Source: Calditrichota bacterium (GTDB lineage Bacteria; Electryoneota; RPQS01). Taken from it: a DNA stretch of 64,000 nt. The notes under the pieces are model-generated. The model was not told the origin of the DNA, ran no database searches, and saw only the letters and a program-made list of their open reading frames with translations. Of the stretch, positions 17,524 through 25,145 are shown piece by piece. The stretch spans positions 1,736,001-1,800,000 of the forward strand of contig JACJVZ010000001.1 of assembly GCA_020637445.1 (NCBI GenBank), given 5' to 3'. Both the position numbers and the translations under genes were made by a program. Numbering within the stretch: the first letter of the stretch is position 1; the number at the start of each line of letters is the position of its first letter.

Positions 17524-17886
17524 CTACGCGGCAAGTTTGTCGAGCCGTTGACGGAGAACTTCCATCGGCGCCAAACCTACCATTTGATCGACGAGTCTGC
17601 CGTTCTTGAAGAACAATACGGTCGGAACGCCGCGAATTTTGAAACGCATCGCAGTTTGCATGTTCTGCGACACGTTTAGTTTGATGATTTTGACTTTGTC
17701 CGCATATTCGGGCGCGAGTTCGCGGAGCATGCCGCCTAAGACTTGGCACGGCATGCAGGTCGGTGACCACAAATCCAACATGACTGGCAATTCCGACTTG
17801 ATAACGTCGTTTTCAAAGGTCTCGTCCGATGTTTCGAGCGGCTTGACGGTGTTGCCGCCGCCGAAGATTTTGTCCATCAATCCCAT
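17524..17886 (-). CDS. Thioredoxin-fold protein with CMPC active site
   Basis: A 120-aa thioredoxin: the fold runs from 'MLDLWSPTCMPCQVL' through the cis-Pro loop 'GVPTVLFF'. The active site is CMPC rather than the usual CGPC, which alters redox potential in engineered thioredoxins. It has no signal peptide and an N-terminal extension of about 20 residues ('LMDKIFGGGNTVKPL'). Lying nine bases after the ArsR-rhodanese gene and 40 before the octaheme cytochrome, it probably reduces cytoplasmic persulfide or disulfide intermediates of the pathway. Confidence 0.88.
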   Translation of the reverse strand: MGLMDKIFGGGNTVKPLETSDETFENDVIKSELPVMLDLWSPTCMPCQVLGGMLRELAPEYADKVKIIKLNVSQNMQTAMRFKIRGVPTVLFFKNGRLVDQMVGLAPMEVLRQRLDKLAA

Positions 17887-17895
17887 GATTCTACT

Positions 17896-18600
17896 CTATC
17901 TTTGTGTTTGAAAGTTGTATTCTTTTTCTTCAGGCGGCGTGGCGACAATTTGTTGACCGGCGGCTTTCCATTCGGCAACTCCGTCGCGCAGGCTTGAGGC
18001 CTGATAGCCGTGTTTTCTCAAGATGCGCGTCGCTTCTCCCGCGAGCAAGCAATACGGTCCGCGGCAATAGGCGACGACCTGCTGTTCGCGCGGCAGCGTG
18101 TCCAGCTGTTTTTCGAGTTTTGCAAGCGGAATCGAAATCGCGTACGGCAAGTGCGAGGCTTCAAATTCATCTTTGGGCCTCACATCGAGCACGATCACTT
18201 TCCCGTCTTTGGCAAGCTGCATAAGTTTGCCGCGATCCACGTCCTCAAGCTCATTCGAACTTTCGCGAATTTGTGAGAGAGCCCTGTCCACGTCAGCCAG
18301 ATGAGTCTCCGCAACCTGTCTGACCATGCTGACCAGCTCATGGACGAGAGGGCTTGCAAGGGAATATATCATGTAAGTACCCTTGCGCTCGGCCTCAACC
18401 ATTCCGGCTCCTCTCAGGACTTGAAGATGCTGTGAGGTATTAGCGAGGCTCATTCCGGTGTTATCAGCGAGGGTCTCGACACTTTTCGAGCACTCGTGAA
18501 GCAACTCGATGATTTCAATCCGCTTAGGGCTTGAAAGGACACGCCCGATTTTGGAAAATTCGTTGTGCAGGGTGTCGCGAAGACGAGTAAGGCTTAACAT
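17896..18600 (-). CDS. ArsR-family transcriptional regulator fused to a rhodanese domain
   Basis: A 234-aa protein. Residues about 10-100 are an ArsR winged helix ('LADNTGMSLANTSQHLQVLRGAGMV'), and 125-222 a rhodanese domain ('VIVLDVRPKDEFEASHLPYA') with an intact active-site loop, CRGPYC. The HTH part has one Cys (C37), and the rhodanese loop two. This architecture recurs next to sulfur genes, and the rhodanese is thought to sense or carry sulfane sulfur. It is first in the operon and has a palindrome over its own promoter, consistent with autorepression. Start ATG at 18600, with a weak ribosome binding site. Confidence 0.9.
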   Translation of the reverse strand: MLSLTRLRDTLHNEFSKIGRVLSSPKRIEIIELLHECSKSVETLADNTGMSLANTSQHLQVLRGAGMVEAERKGTYMIYSLASPLVHELVSMVRQVAETHLADVDRALSQIRESSNELEDVDRGKLMQLAKDGKVIVLDVRPKDEFEASHLPYAISIPLAKLEKQLDTLPREQQVVAYCRGPYCLLAGEATRILRKHGYQASSLRDGVAEWKAAGQQIVATPPEEKEYNFQTQR

Positions 18601-18631
18601 TTCTCAATTTCTCAATTATACAATTGACTGA

Positions 18632-18663
18632 TTGAGTATACACTCAAATGCTCAAATTGTCAA
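18632..18663 (-). promoter_or_regulatory. Promoter and candidate ArsR operator of the sulfur operon
   Basis: On the minus strand TTGACA (18663-18658), a 17-base spacer and TATACT (18640-18635) form a near-consensus promoter about 35 bases before the regulator start. The -10 is embedded in a perfect inverted repeat TTGAGT-4-ACTCAA (18632-18647), well placed for the operon's own ArsR-type protein to block polymerase. Further ATTGAG-like half-sites lie between it and the ATG. Confidence 0.65.
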
Positions 18664-18706
18664 GAGACCACGCAAGTAGATAGAGGTTTGTGTGACAACT
18701 CGACAA

Positions 18707-18736
18707 TCGACCCGGCAGGATCGTTGATTATATAAT
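18707..18736 (+). promoter_or_regulatory. Possible promoter for the SLC13-type transporter gene
   Basis: A perfect TATAAT (18731-18736) has TCGACC (four of six -35 bases) 18 bases upstream. It points away from the sulfur operon, about 108 bases before the transporter start. Confidence 0.35.
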
Positions 18737-18843
18737 GGATATTGAAGTTACGAACTGGAAGTCCTTGGTGACTCAGATTGAAATGTTCGCTTAATTTCCT
18801 TTTATAGTAGAATCTGGTCCAAGCTCAAATAGGAGTTGGGAGT

Positions 18844-20352
18844 TTGCGGACAGGAATCCGAAATACAATCTTGTTGGCGGGGCCGCTGCTGTTCTGGGTA
18901 ACGGTGACCACAATGGGTTCGGACGGCGAGCATCCAATGGCAGCTCGCTGCGCCGGAGTGGCCGTGTGGATGGGAGTGTGGTGGCTGACCGAAGTCGTAC
19001 CATTGGCTGTGACCGCGCTGCTTCCGCTTGTGCTGTTTCCGGTTTTGGGTGTAATGAGTGCGAGCCGCGTTGCCGCGAACTACACGAACGACGTGATCTT
19101 TCTTTTTCTCGGCGGTTTCATGGTCGCGTTGGCAATGGAGCGGTGGGACCTTCACAAACGCATCGCGCTGCACGTTATTCTATTGATCCGCGGAAGCGTC
19201 GGATTGACGCTCTTGGGATTCATGGTGGCGACGGCATTCCTGTCGATGTGGATTTCGAACACGGCGGCGACGATGATGATGGTGCCGATTGCTTCGGCCG
19301 TGCTGGCAAGATATGACGTCCTGTTGGGCAAGGACGCATCCGCGAAGATAGCGGTCGGGTTGCTTTTGGGGATTGCCTACGCGGCCTCAATCGGCGGAAT
19401 CGCGACGCTCGTGGGCACGCCGCCGAACTTGGTTTTCGTTCAACTTTTCAAAATTGAGTTTCCGAACGCGCCGGAAATCAGTTTTGCGACGTGGCTGTTT
19501 TTCGCGTTTCCTTTGACGGTTATGCTGTTGTTCGCAGCATGGGGCGTACTGCGTGTGCTATATGTTCCGAAAGTAGAGTCGTTTTCCTCGACGCGGGACG
19601 TGTTTCGCGGGGAGCTGCGTGAGCTTGGCACAATGCGGAGGGAAGAAAAAGTCGTTGCCGTCGTGTTCGCGGTTATGGCCATGCTGTGGATTACGCGACG
19701 ACCCCTGACTTTGGGAGCAGTAACCATTCCGGGGTGGTCTGAACTCTTGCCCGAACCGGGGTATGTGGGGGACGGCACGGTAGCATTGGCTCTGGCCTGC
19801 GTGTTGTTTTTGATTTCGGCCAAAGACCGATCCACGCAGATTCTGGATTGGGAAACCGCCCGCAAATTGCCGTGGCGAATTGTGCTGTTGTTCGGCGGAG
19901 GGTTTGCATTGGCTGGAGCGATTTTGGAAAGCGGCCTATCCGAAGTTATTGGATTGAAGATGCACGCTTTGGCCGCCCTCTCCCCCACCTCGATGACGGC
20001 ATCGGTGTGCACATTGCTGACCTTTGTCACCGAGCTCACATCGAATACGGCGACGACACAAATCGCACTGCCGATTCTCGCGGCAACAGCGGTGGCGGTC
20101 CATAGAAATCCGATGTTCCTAATGATTCCGGCGACACTCTCGGCCTCGTGCGCCTTCATGATGCCGGTCGCGACCCCTCCCAACGCAATTATATTCGGCA
20201 CCGGTAGAATCAAAGTATACCAGATGGCCAAAGCAGGGATTCTCCTGAACTTAATCGGGATTGTCTTGATTACCGGCTGGATGATGCTGATGGGAGCGGC
20301 ATTCTTGGGCAGTGGTCCTGCGGAGTTTCCGGCGTGGGCCGTACGGGGATAG
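18844..20352 (+). CDS. SLC13 / DASS-family sodium-dependent anion transporter
   Basis: A 502-aa multi-pass membrane protein with the two Ser-Asn-Thr substrate/sodium motifs ('MWISNTAATMMM' and 'ELTSNTATTQIALP') and the paired helix-loop signatures 'LVGTPPNLVF' and 'ATPPNAIIFGTG' of the divalent anion/sodium symporter family. Members carry dicarboxylates or sulfate, and sequence alone does not choose. Start TTG at 18844, eight bases after AGGAG. It is divergent from the sulfur operon and shares its intergenic region, which makes a sulfur oxyanion an attractive but unproven substrate. Confidence 0.88.
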   Translation: MRTGIRNTILLAGPLLFWVTVTTMGSDGEHPMAARCAGVAVWMGVWWLTEVVPLAVTALLPLVLFPVLGVMSASRVAANYTNDVIFLFLGGFMVALAMERWDLHKRIALHVILLIRGSVGLTLLGFMVATAFLSMWISNTAATMMMVPIASAVLARYDVLLGKDASAKIAVGLLLGIAYAASIGGIATLVGTPPNLVFVQLFKIEFPNAPEISFATWLFFAFPLTVMLLFAAWGVLRVLYVPKVESFSSTRDVFRGELRELGTMRREEKVVAVVFAVMAMLWITRRPLTLGAVTIPGWSELLPEPGYVGDGTVALALACVLFLISAKDRSTQILDWETARKLPWRIVLLFGGGFALAGAILESGLSEVIGLKMHALAALSPTSMTASVCTLLTFVTELTSNTATTQIALPILAATAVAVHRNPMFLMIPATLSASCAFMMPVATPPNAIIFGTGRIKVYQMAKAGILLNLIGIVLITGWMMLMGAAFLGSGPAEFPAWAVRG

Positions 20353-20479
20353 TAGCCACAAATTTTCTTTGTTTCGATTCGACACTCAACCATTCGCATG
20401 AAAACTTGTCAAACCAATAGACCGCCTGAGGAGAGCTTGAAGTACCAATACTTGAATTTGCAACTCGGAGGACCCGATC

Positions 20480-22588
20480 ATGACTAAGCTGCTTGCACCC
20501 TTCCTCTTGATTTTGATGTTTGCGCAATTGGCGGTCGCGCAGAATCAGATTCTCACGATTTCACCGGACAGCGCGCCACAGGGAACGGCGAATCTAACGG
20601 TGACTTTCACGCTCGACACCGATGATCCGCCCGCTCCTCCGCAGGAGATCTTGCCTCAAAGCGTCGTAATCGGTACGATGGCGGGCTCGTCCATTGCGCA
20701 TACAAGTCAGTTCGTGGTAACGGCGCAATTTACGATTGGAACAAACGAAGCGACTGGAGCTTACGACGCCGTAATCACATTCCAAACTCCGAACGGGCCG
20801 GTGACGTTTTCAATGGCGAATGGTTTCACGATCACGTCGGGCGGAAACGTGGGACCGACAGTGACGGCGGCCCCGCAACCGCAGACGGTTGTGGCCGGAC
20901 GCACGGCGATATTTCATGTTGGAGCGATTGGGACTCCGGAGCTCGCCTATCAGTGGCAGAAGGACGGCGAGAATGTCGGCGCGGGAAGTGCCGACTTTGA
21001 GATTTCAAACGCTGCGGTCGACGACGCGGGCGACTACCGGTGTATCGTGACAAACGACTTCGGCGGGGACACGTCCGCCACGGCACATTTGACGGTTGTC
21101 TCACTTCAACCGGGAAGCACTCCCGTTGTAGACACGGATGAAGAAACGTGCTACAACAACACGTCGGTGATCGGTTGCGCAAGCGAAGGGCAACCGTTTT
21201 ACGGACAGGACGCGCAGTTTGTCGGAAATTACTCAGACTATACGGTCAGTGGCGACGGACTGACGGTCTTCGACAACGTCACGGGTTTGACGTGGCAGAG
21301 AAGTCCTGACGTCAATCGAGACGGACGAATCCTGGCCAATGACAAATTGACGTTGACGGAGATGCAGGTCTATCCGGCGTCGCTGAATGCCGAGAATTTC
21401 GGTGGGTACGACGACTGGAGATTGCCGACGATCAAAGAACTTTACTCTCTGATACTGTTCACGGGAACGGATCCGAGCGGCATGGAAGACAATCCGAATG
21501 TGATCCCGTTCATCGACGACTCGGCTTTTGAGTTTGCCTACGGGGACACGACGGCAGGTGAAAGACTCATCGACGCGCAGTTCGGAACAAGCACGATCTA
21601 TGTCAGTCACGTAAGCGAAGATCTGCTCTTTGGAGTGAATTTCGCGGACGGCAGAATCAAAGGTTACGGTCTCCTTATTCAAGGTCAGGACAAGACGTTT
21701 TTTGTGATCTGCGTGCGCGGACCCGCAGCTTATGGGCTAAACAATTTTGTGGACAACGGCGACAGTACGATTACGGATTTGTCGACCGGGTTGATGTGGT
21801 CACAGATGGACAGTCGCGAAGGGATGAATTGGCAGGAAGCGCTCGCGTGGGCGCAGGAGAAGAATAGCGAGAACTTTTTGGGACATAACGATTGGCGGCT
21901 GCCAAATGTGAAAGAGCTGCAGACGCTGCTCGACTACACGCGTGCGCCAGACGTAACGAATTCCGCGGCGATTGATCCACTGTTTCAGATCAGCGGGATT
22001 ACGAACGAAGCCGGACAAGCGGACTATCCGTACTTCTGGTCGAATACGACACACGCGAATCTGGGACCGCAGCCGGGTGGGTATGCTTCTTATGTTGCTT
22101 TCGGTCGAGCGATGGGCTATTTGGACGGAAGTTGGCGCGATGTGCACGGCGCGGGCGCACAACGCAGCGATCCAAAAGACGGCGATCCCGACGACTATCC
22201 GTTCGGACATGGGCCGCAAGGTGACGCGATACATATTTTCAACTATGTTAGATTGGTGCGTGAGATCGACATGACTCCGGCGAAAGATGAGCGCGGCGGG
22301 GCATTACCTGAAGAGTTTAGGCTCTATCAAAATTATCCGAATCCGTTCAATCCGTCAACGACAGTTGAGTTTGATCTTGCTCATGCGGAGACTGTTGAAC
22401 TCTCGGTGTACAATATCGGCGGACAGAAAGTGGCGACGCTTGTGGACGGGCTTCAGGCAGCAGGGAGCCACTCGGTGACTTGGAATGGGAGGTCCTCGAC
22501 GGGAGAGGCTGTGGCCAGCGGAATTTATGTGTACACGCTTGCGAATGGCCCTTCGAAGCTCAGCCGGAAGATGCTGCTACTGAAATAG
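20480..22588 (+). CDS. Secreted Ig-like / double DUF1566 protein with type IX sorting domain
   Basis: A 702-aa protein. Signal peptide (1-20, ending AVAQ), an N-terminal beta domain (about 25-115), an Ig-like domain (about 118-208, 'YQWQKDGENVGAGSADF' to 'YRCIVTNDFG'), then two DUF1566 (Lcl-type) domains with the hallmark blocks 'TGLTWQRS'/'DDWRLPTIKELYSL' (about 255-412) and 'TGLMWSQMD'/'NDWRLPNVKELQTL' (about 415-595). The last about 90 residues are a type IX sorting domain ('YQNYPNPFNPSTTVEFDL'). DUF1566 has a C-type-lectin-like fold in some proteins, so surface binding or adhesion is plausible. RBS GGAGG before ATG 20480. A terminator follows. Confidence 0.88.
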   Translation: MTKLLAPFLLILMFAQLAVAQNQILTISPDSAPQGTANLTVTFTLDTDDPPAPPQEILPQSVVIGTMAGSSIAHTSQFVVTAQFTIGTNEATGAYDAVITFQTPNGPVTFSMANGFTITSGGNVGPTVTAAPQPQTVVAGRTAIFHVGAIGTPELAYQWQKDGENVGAGSADFEISNAAVDDAGDYRCIVTNDFGGDTSATAHLTVVSLQPGSTPVVDTDEETCYNNTSVIGCASEGQPFYGQDAQFVGNYSDYTVSGDGLTVFDNVTGLTWQRSPDVNRDGRILANDKLTLTEMQVYPASLNAENFGGYDDWRLPTIKELYSLILFTGTDPSGMEDNPNVIPFIDDSAFEFAYGDTTAGERLIDAQFGTSTIYVSHVSEDLLFGVNFADGRIKGYGLLIQGQDKTFFVICVRGPAAYGLNNFVDNGDSTITDLSTGLMWSQMDSREGMNWQEALAWAQEKNSENFLGHNDWRLPNVKELQTLLDYTRAPDVTNSAAIDPLFQISGITNEAGQADYPYFWSNTTHANLGPQPGGYASYVAFGRAMGYLDGSWRDVHGAGAQRSDPKDGDPDDYPFGHGPQGDAIHIFNYVRLVREIDMTPAKDERGGALPEEFRLYQNYPNPFNPSTTVEFDLAHAETVELSVYNIGGQKVATLVDGLQAAGSHSVTWNGRSSTGEAVASGIYVYTLANGPSKLSRKMLLLK

Positions 22589-22610
22589 ACCCTAATTAAC
22601 CTGCTGAAAA

Positions 22611-22635
22611 GTCCTTGCTTACGCGAGGACTTTTT
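22611..22635 (+). terminator. Rho-independent terminator after the DUF1566 gene
   Basis: Arms GTCCTTGC and GCGAGGAC around TTAC, then TTTTTG. Confidence 0.75.
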
Positions 22636-22689
22636 GTTTTGTACGTCTTCTCTATGCGATAGCGGACGCAGCCGCTCTTGGGAACAAGG

Positions 22690-22734
22690 TTGACTTATTG
22701 TCAGTTTATTCTTAAATAGGAATTGTTACTATTT
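22690..22734 (+). promoter_or_regulatory. Possible perR promoter with an inverted repeat
   Basis: TTGACT (22690-22695), 17 bases, then a weak -10 TAAATA (22713-22718). The -10 overlaps an inverted repeat AAATAG-9-CTATTT (22714-22734). The AT-rich repeat is a reasonable but unproven site for the Fur/PerR protein encoded next. Confidence 0.35.
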
Positions 22735-22750
22735 GATAAGAGGAGGCAAA

Positions 22751-23182
22751 ATGAGCGAACAGCAAGTGGCGGAGATGATCGAGAAGCTGCGGGAGTCGGG
22801 GGTGAAGTTGACTCACCAGCGGATGGAGATTTTCCGGGAAATCGTAGGGCGAACGGATCATCCGGACGCGGCGTCGATTTATGAAAGCGTGCGCAAGCGG
22901 CTGCCGACGGTATCGCTCGATACGGTTTATCGAACGCTGTCGATGCTCAAAGATGCAGGACTGATTTCGACGCTTGGGCCGAGTCAGGATCGCGTGCGAT
23001 TCGATGCCAATGTTGCGCCGCATCATCATTTTGTCTGCACGAAGTGCGGGAAGACTGAGGATTTTTATTGCGAAGAGTTCGATTCGCTGCGCGTGCCGGG
23101 CGACGTACTGAAGATGGGCGTCGTCGAACATTCGCACGTGGAACTGCGGGGAATTTGCGCGGAATGCAGAAAGTCAAATTGA
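22751..23182 (+). CDS. perR: Fur-family regulator, PerR-like
   Basis: A 143-aa protein with the winged helix of the family (residues about 10-85, 'KLTHQRMEIFREIV' and 'VSLDTVYRTLSMLKDAG') and a C-terminal metal/dimerisation domain ('HHHFVCTKCGKTEDF' and 'GICAECRK', two CxxC zinc motifs). The His in 'DHPDAASIY' and the Asp in 'VRFDANV' match the peroxide-sensing ligands of B. subtilis PerR, Asp rather than Glu being the usual PerR mark. Start ATG 22751 directly after AGGAGGCAAA. It lies 55 bases before a catalase gene, the classic PerR target. Another Fur-family role cannot be excluded. Confidence 0.8.
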   Translation: MSEQQVAEMIEKLRESGVKLTHQRMEIFREIVGRTDHPDAASIYESVRKRLPTVSLDTVYRTLSMLKDAGLISTLGPSQDRVRFDANVAPHHHFVCTKCGKTEDFYCEEFDSLRVPGDVLKMGVVEHSHVELRGICAECRKSN

Positions 23183-23237
23183 AATAGATTCATTCACATA
23201 GTCCGTTCACAAACGAAAATTGAAAGAGGTTGATACA

Positions 23238-24749
23238 ATGTCGAAAGACAAGAAGACCTTGACCACGAGTCAAGGCGCACCAGTTCCGAATGATTTGAAT
23301 ACGATGACGGCGGGCGAACGCGGCCCGGCGCTGGCGCAGGATATTCATCTGTTTGACAAGTTGGCACACTTCGACCGCGAACGCATTCCAGAGCGCGTCG
23401 TGCATGCCAAGGGCGCGGGCGCGTGGGGTTATTTTGAAGTAACTCACGACGTGACGAAGTACACTCGGGCAAATTTCCTGTCGAAGGTCGGCAAGCGCAC
23501 GGACGTGTTCGCGCGTTTTTCGACGGTCGGCGGCGAAAAGGGCTCGGCGGATACGGAGCGCGATCCGCGCGGATTTGCCGTGAAGTTTTACACGGAAGAA
23601 GGCAACTACGATTTCGTGGGCAACAACACTCCGGTGTTTTTCATTCGCGATCCGCTGAAGTTTCCGGATTTCATTCACACGCAGAAGCGCAATCCGGCGA
23701 CGAATCTCAAGGACGCCGATATGTTCTGGGATTTTCTGTCGTTGACTCCCGAATCCGTGCATCAAGTGACGGTGCTATTTTCCGACCGCGGCACTCCGAA
23801 TGGCTACCGTCATATGAACGGCTATAGCGGCCACACCTTCATGTGGTACAACGAAAAGAACGAATACGTGTGGGTGAAGATTCACTTCAAGCGCGATCAA
23901 GGCAACAAGACGCTTACTCGTGAAGAGGCCTGCAAGCTCGCGGGTGAAGATCCGGATTTCGCGACTCGTGATCTTTACAATGCAATCAAGGGTGGGGATT
24001 TCCCGTCGTGGACGGTCTATGTGCAGGTTATGACTCCGGAGCAAGTGGAGAAATACCGTTTCAACTCTTTTGACATCACCAAAGTTTGGCCGCACAAGGA
24101 TGCGCCGCTGATTCCGGTGGGCAAGATGGTGTTGAACAAGAATCCAGAAAACTATTTTGCCGATACCGAACAGGCGGCGTTTTCGCCGGGGACGGTTGTA
24201 CCGGGGATCGCTCCGTCACCGGATAAGATGCTGCAAGGAAGACTCTTCAGCTATCACGACACGCACCGTCATCGTTTGGGAACGAACTATCATTTGATCA
24301 ACGTAAATTCTCCGCGTGTCAGTGGTGAACACAATAACCAGCGCGACGGACACATGCGCACGGACGGCAATGGCGGCGGCGCACCGAACTATTGGCCGAA
24401 CAGCTTTGGCGGTCCGGCTCCCGACGCGAAGTATGCCGAGCCGCCGGTTCCGCTGACGGGTGTGATCGACCGTTTTGGCTATGAACTGACGGACGATGAT
24501 TTCGTGCAGCCGGGCGCTCTGTTCCGCGAGGTGATGTCGGACACGGACCGCGCGCACTTGATCGGCAATCTGGTTGCGCACATGAAGAATGCGCAGGTGC
24601 GGATTCAGAAGCGGCAGACGGCTCTGTTTTACAAGGCGGACAAGGCCTACGGCGAAGGCGTTGCGAAGGGATTAGGTCTCGACGTTGCAGAGATCGCAAA
24701 GCTGGCGGCGATGACGCAAGAAGAGCGGGTCAAGGCCACTGAGAAGTAG
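23238..24749 (+). CDS. katA: Monofunctional heme catalase
   Basis: A 503-aa protein, typical of small-subunit (clade 3) catalases. Visible landmarks are the distal-His block 'ERVVHAKGAGAWGYFEVT', 'FARFSTVGGEKGSADTERD', 'VFFIRDPLKFPDF', and the proximal heme-Tyr signature 'RLFSYHDTHRHRLGTNY'. It breaks hydrogen peroxide into water and oxygen in the cytoplasm. The ATG at 23238 has 'AAAGAGG' at a good distance. It sits directly downstream of a PerR-like gene, so peroxide-induced expression is likely. A strong terminator follows. Confidence 0.95.
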   Translation: MSKDKKTLTTSQGAPVPNDLNTMTAGERGPALAQDIHLFDKLAHFDRERIPERVVHAKGAGAWGYFEVTHDVTKYTRANFLSKVGKRTDVFARFSTVGGEKGSADTERDPRGFAVKFYTEEGNYDFVGNNTPVFFIRDPLKFPDFIHTQKRNPATNLKDADMFWDFLSLTPESVHQVTVLFSDRGTPNGYRHMNGYSGHTFMWYNEKNEYVWVKIHFKRDQGNKTLTREEACKLAGEDPDFATRDLYNAIKGGDFPSWTVYVQVMTPEQVEKYRFNSFDITKVWPHKDAPLIPVGKMVLNKNPENYFADTEQAAFSPGTVVPGIAPSPDKMLQGRLFSYHDTHRHRLGTNYHLINVNSPRVSGEHNNQRDGHMRTDGNGGGAPNYWPNSFGGPAPDAKYAEPPVPLTGVIDRFGYELTDDDFVQPGALFREVMSDTDRAHLIGNLVAHMKNAQVRIQKRQTALFYKADKAYGEGVAKGLGLDVAEIAKLAAMTQEERVKATEK

Positions 24750-24773
24750 TCGAACTCTTTTTACAGAATGCGA

Positions 24774-24799
24774 AAAGTCCCCGCAGGTGCGGGGACTTT
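24774..24799 (+). terminator. Rho-independent terminator after katA
   Basis: An 11-bp stem, AAAGTCCCCGC with GCGGGGACTTT, around AGGT; a seven-T run follows at about 24803. Confidence 0.85.
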
Positions 24800-24822
24800 C
24801 GCTTTTTTTGCGTCCAACCGGA

Positions 24823-25023
24823 TCAGGCGTACGTGTCCACTTGCTGTGACCAGAATCCTCCAAGGAATTTGGTCAGCGGGTGATCGGCGCCGAGACGTTC
24901 GAGTTTAGACAGATAAGATTGTTCGACTGTCTCAGGCTGCTTTTGAGCAGCCGCAGCGTCGGTGGTGGCGGATTGTACAATCGCAGCCAGATTAGTACCG
25001 GTTGAGATTCCTGAAGCTTCCAT
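24823..25023 (-). CDS. Small protein of unknown function (66 aa)
   Basis: The ATG at 25023 has a strong ribosome binding site (GAGGGAGG, five bases before), so I take this start and not a longer frame to 25092. The protein starts MEASGISTGTNL, is alanine/glutamine rich in the middle and ends in a helical 'YLSKLERLG' and 'FLGGFWSQQ' segment. No signal peptide, no Cys. I do not recognise it. It is convergent with katA and lies downstream of the MFS/spermidine-synthase fusion, 122 bases away. Confidence 0.6.
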   Translation of the reverse strand: MEASGISTGTNLAAIVQSATTDAAAAQKQPETVEQSYLSKLERLGADHPLTKFLGGFWSQQVDTYA

Positions 25024-25145
25024 GGAAACCTCCCTCTTCTTTAACGATACGCAACGAATTCTTCGGAAGGTGAGTCTGCGATTGCGGTGCAATTCACCAG
25101 AAACACGGACCTTAGTGTTAATATCGGCAAAGTGACGGAAGAACT

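Noticed and set aside
19440..20399. 319-aa open frame on the minus strand
   Set aside because: Antisense to the SLC13-type transporter; no ribosome binding site or recognisable fold.
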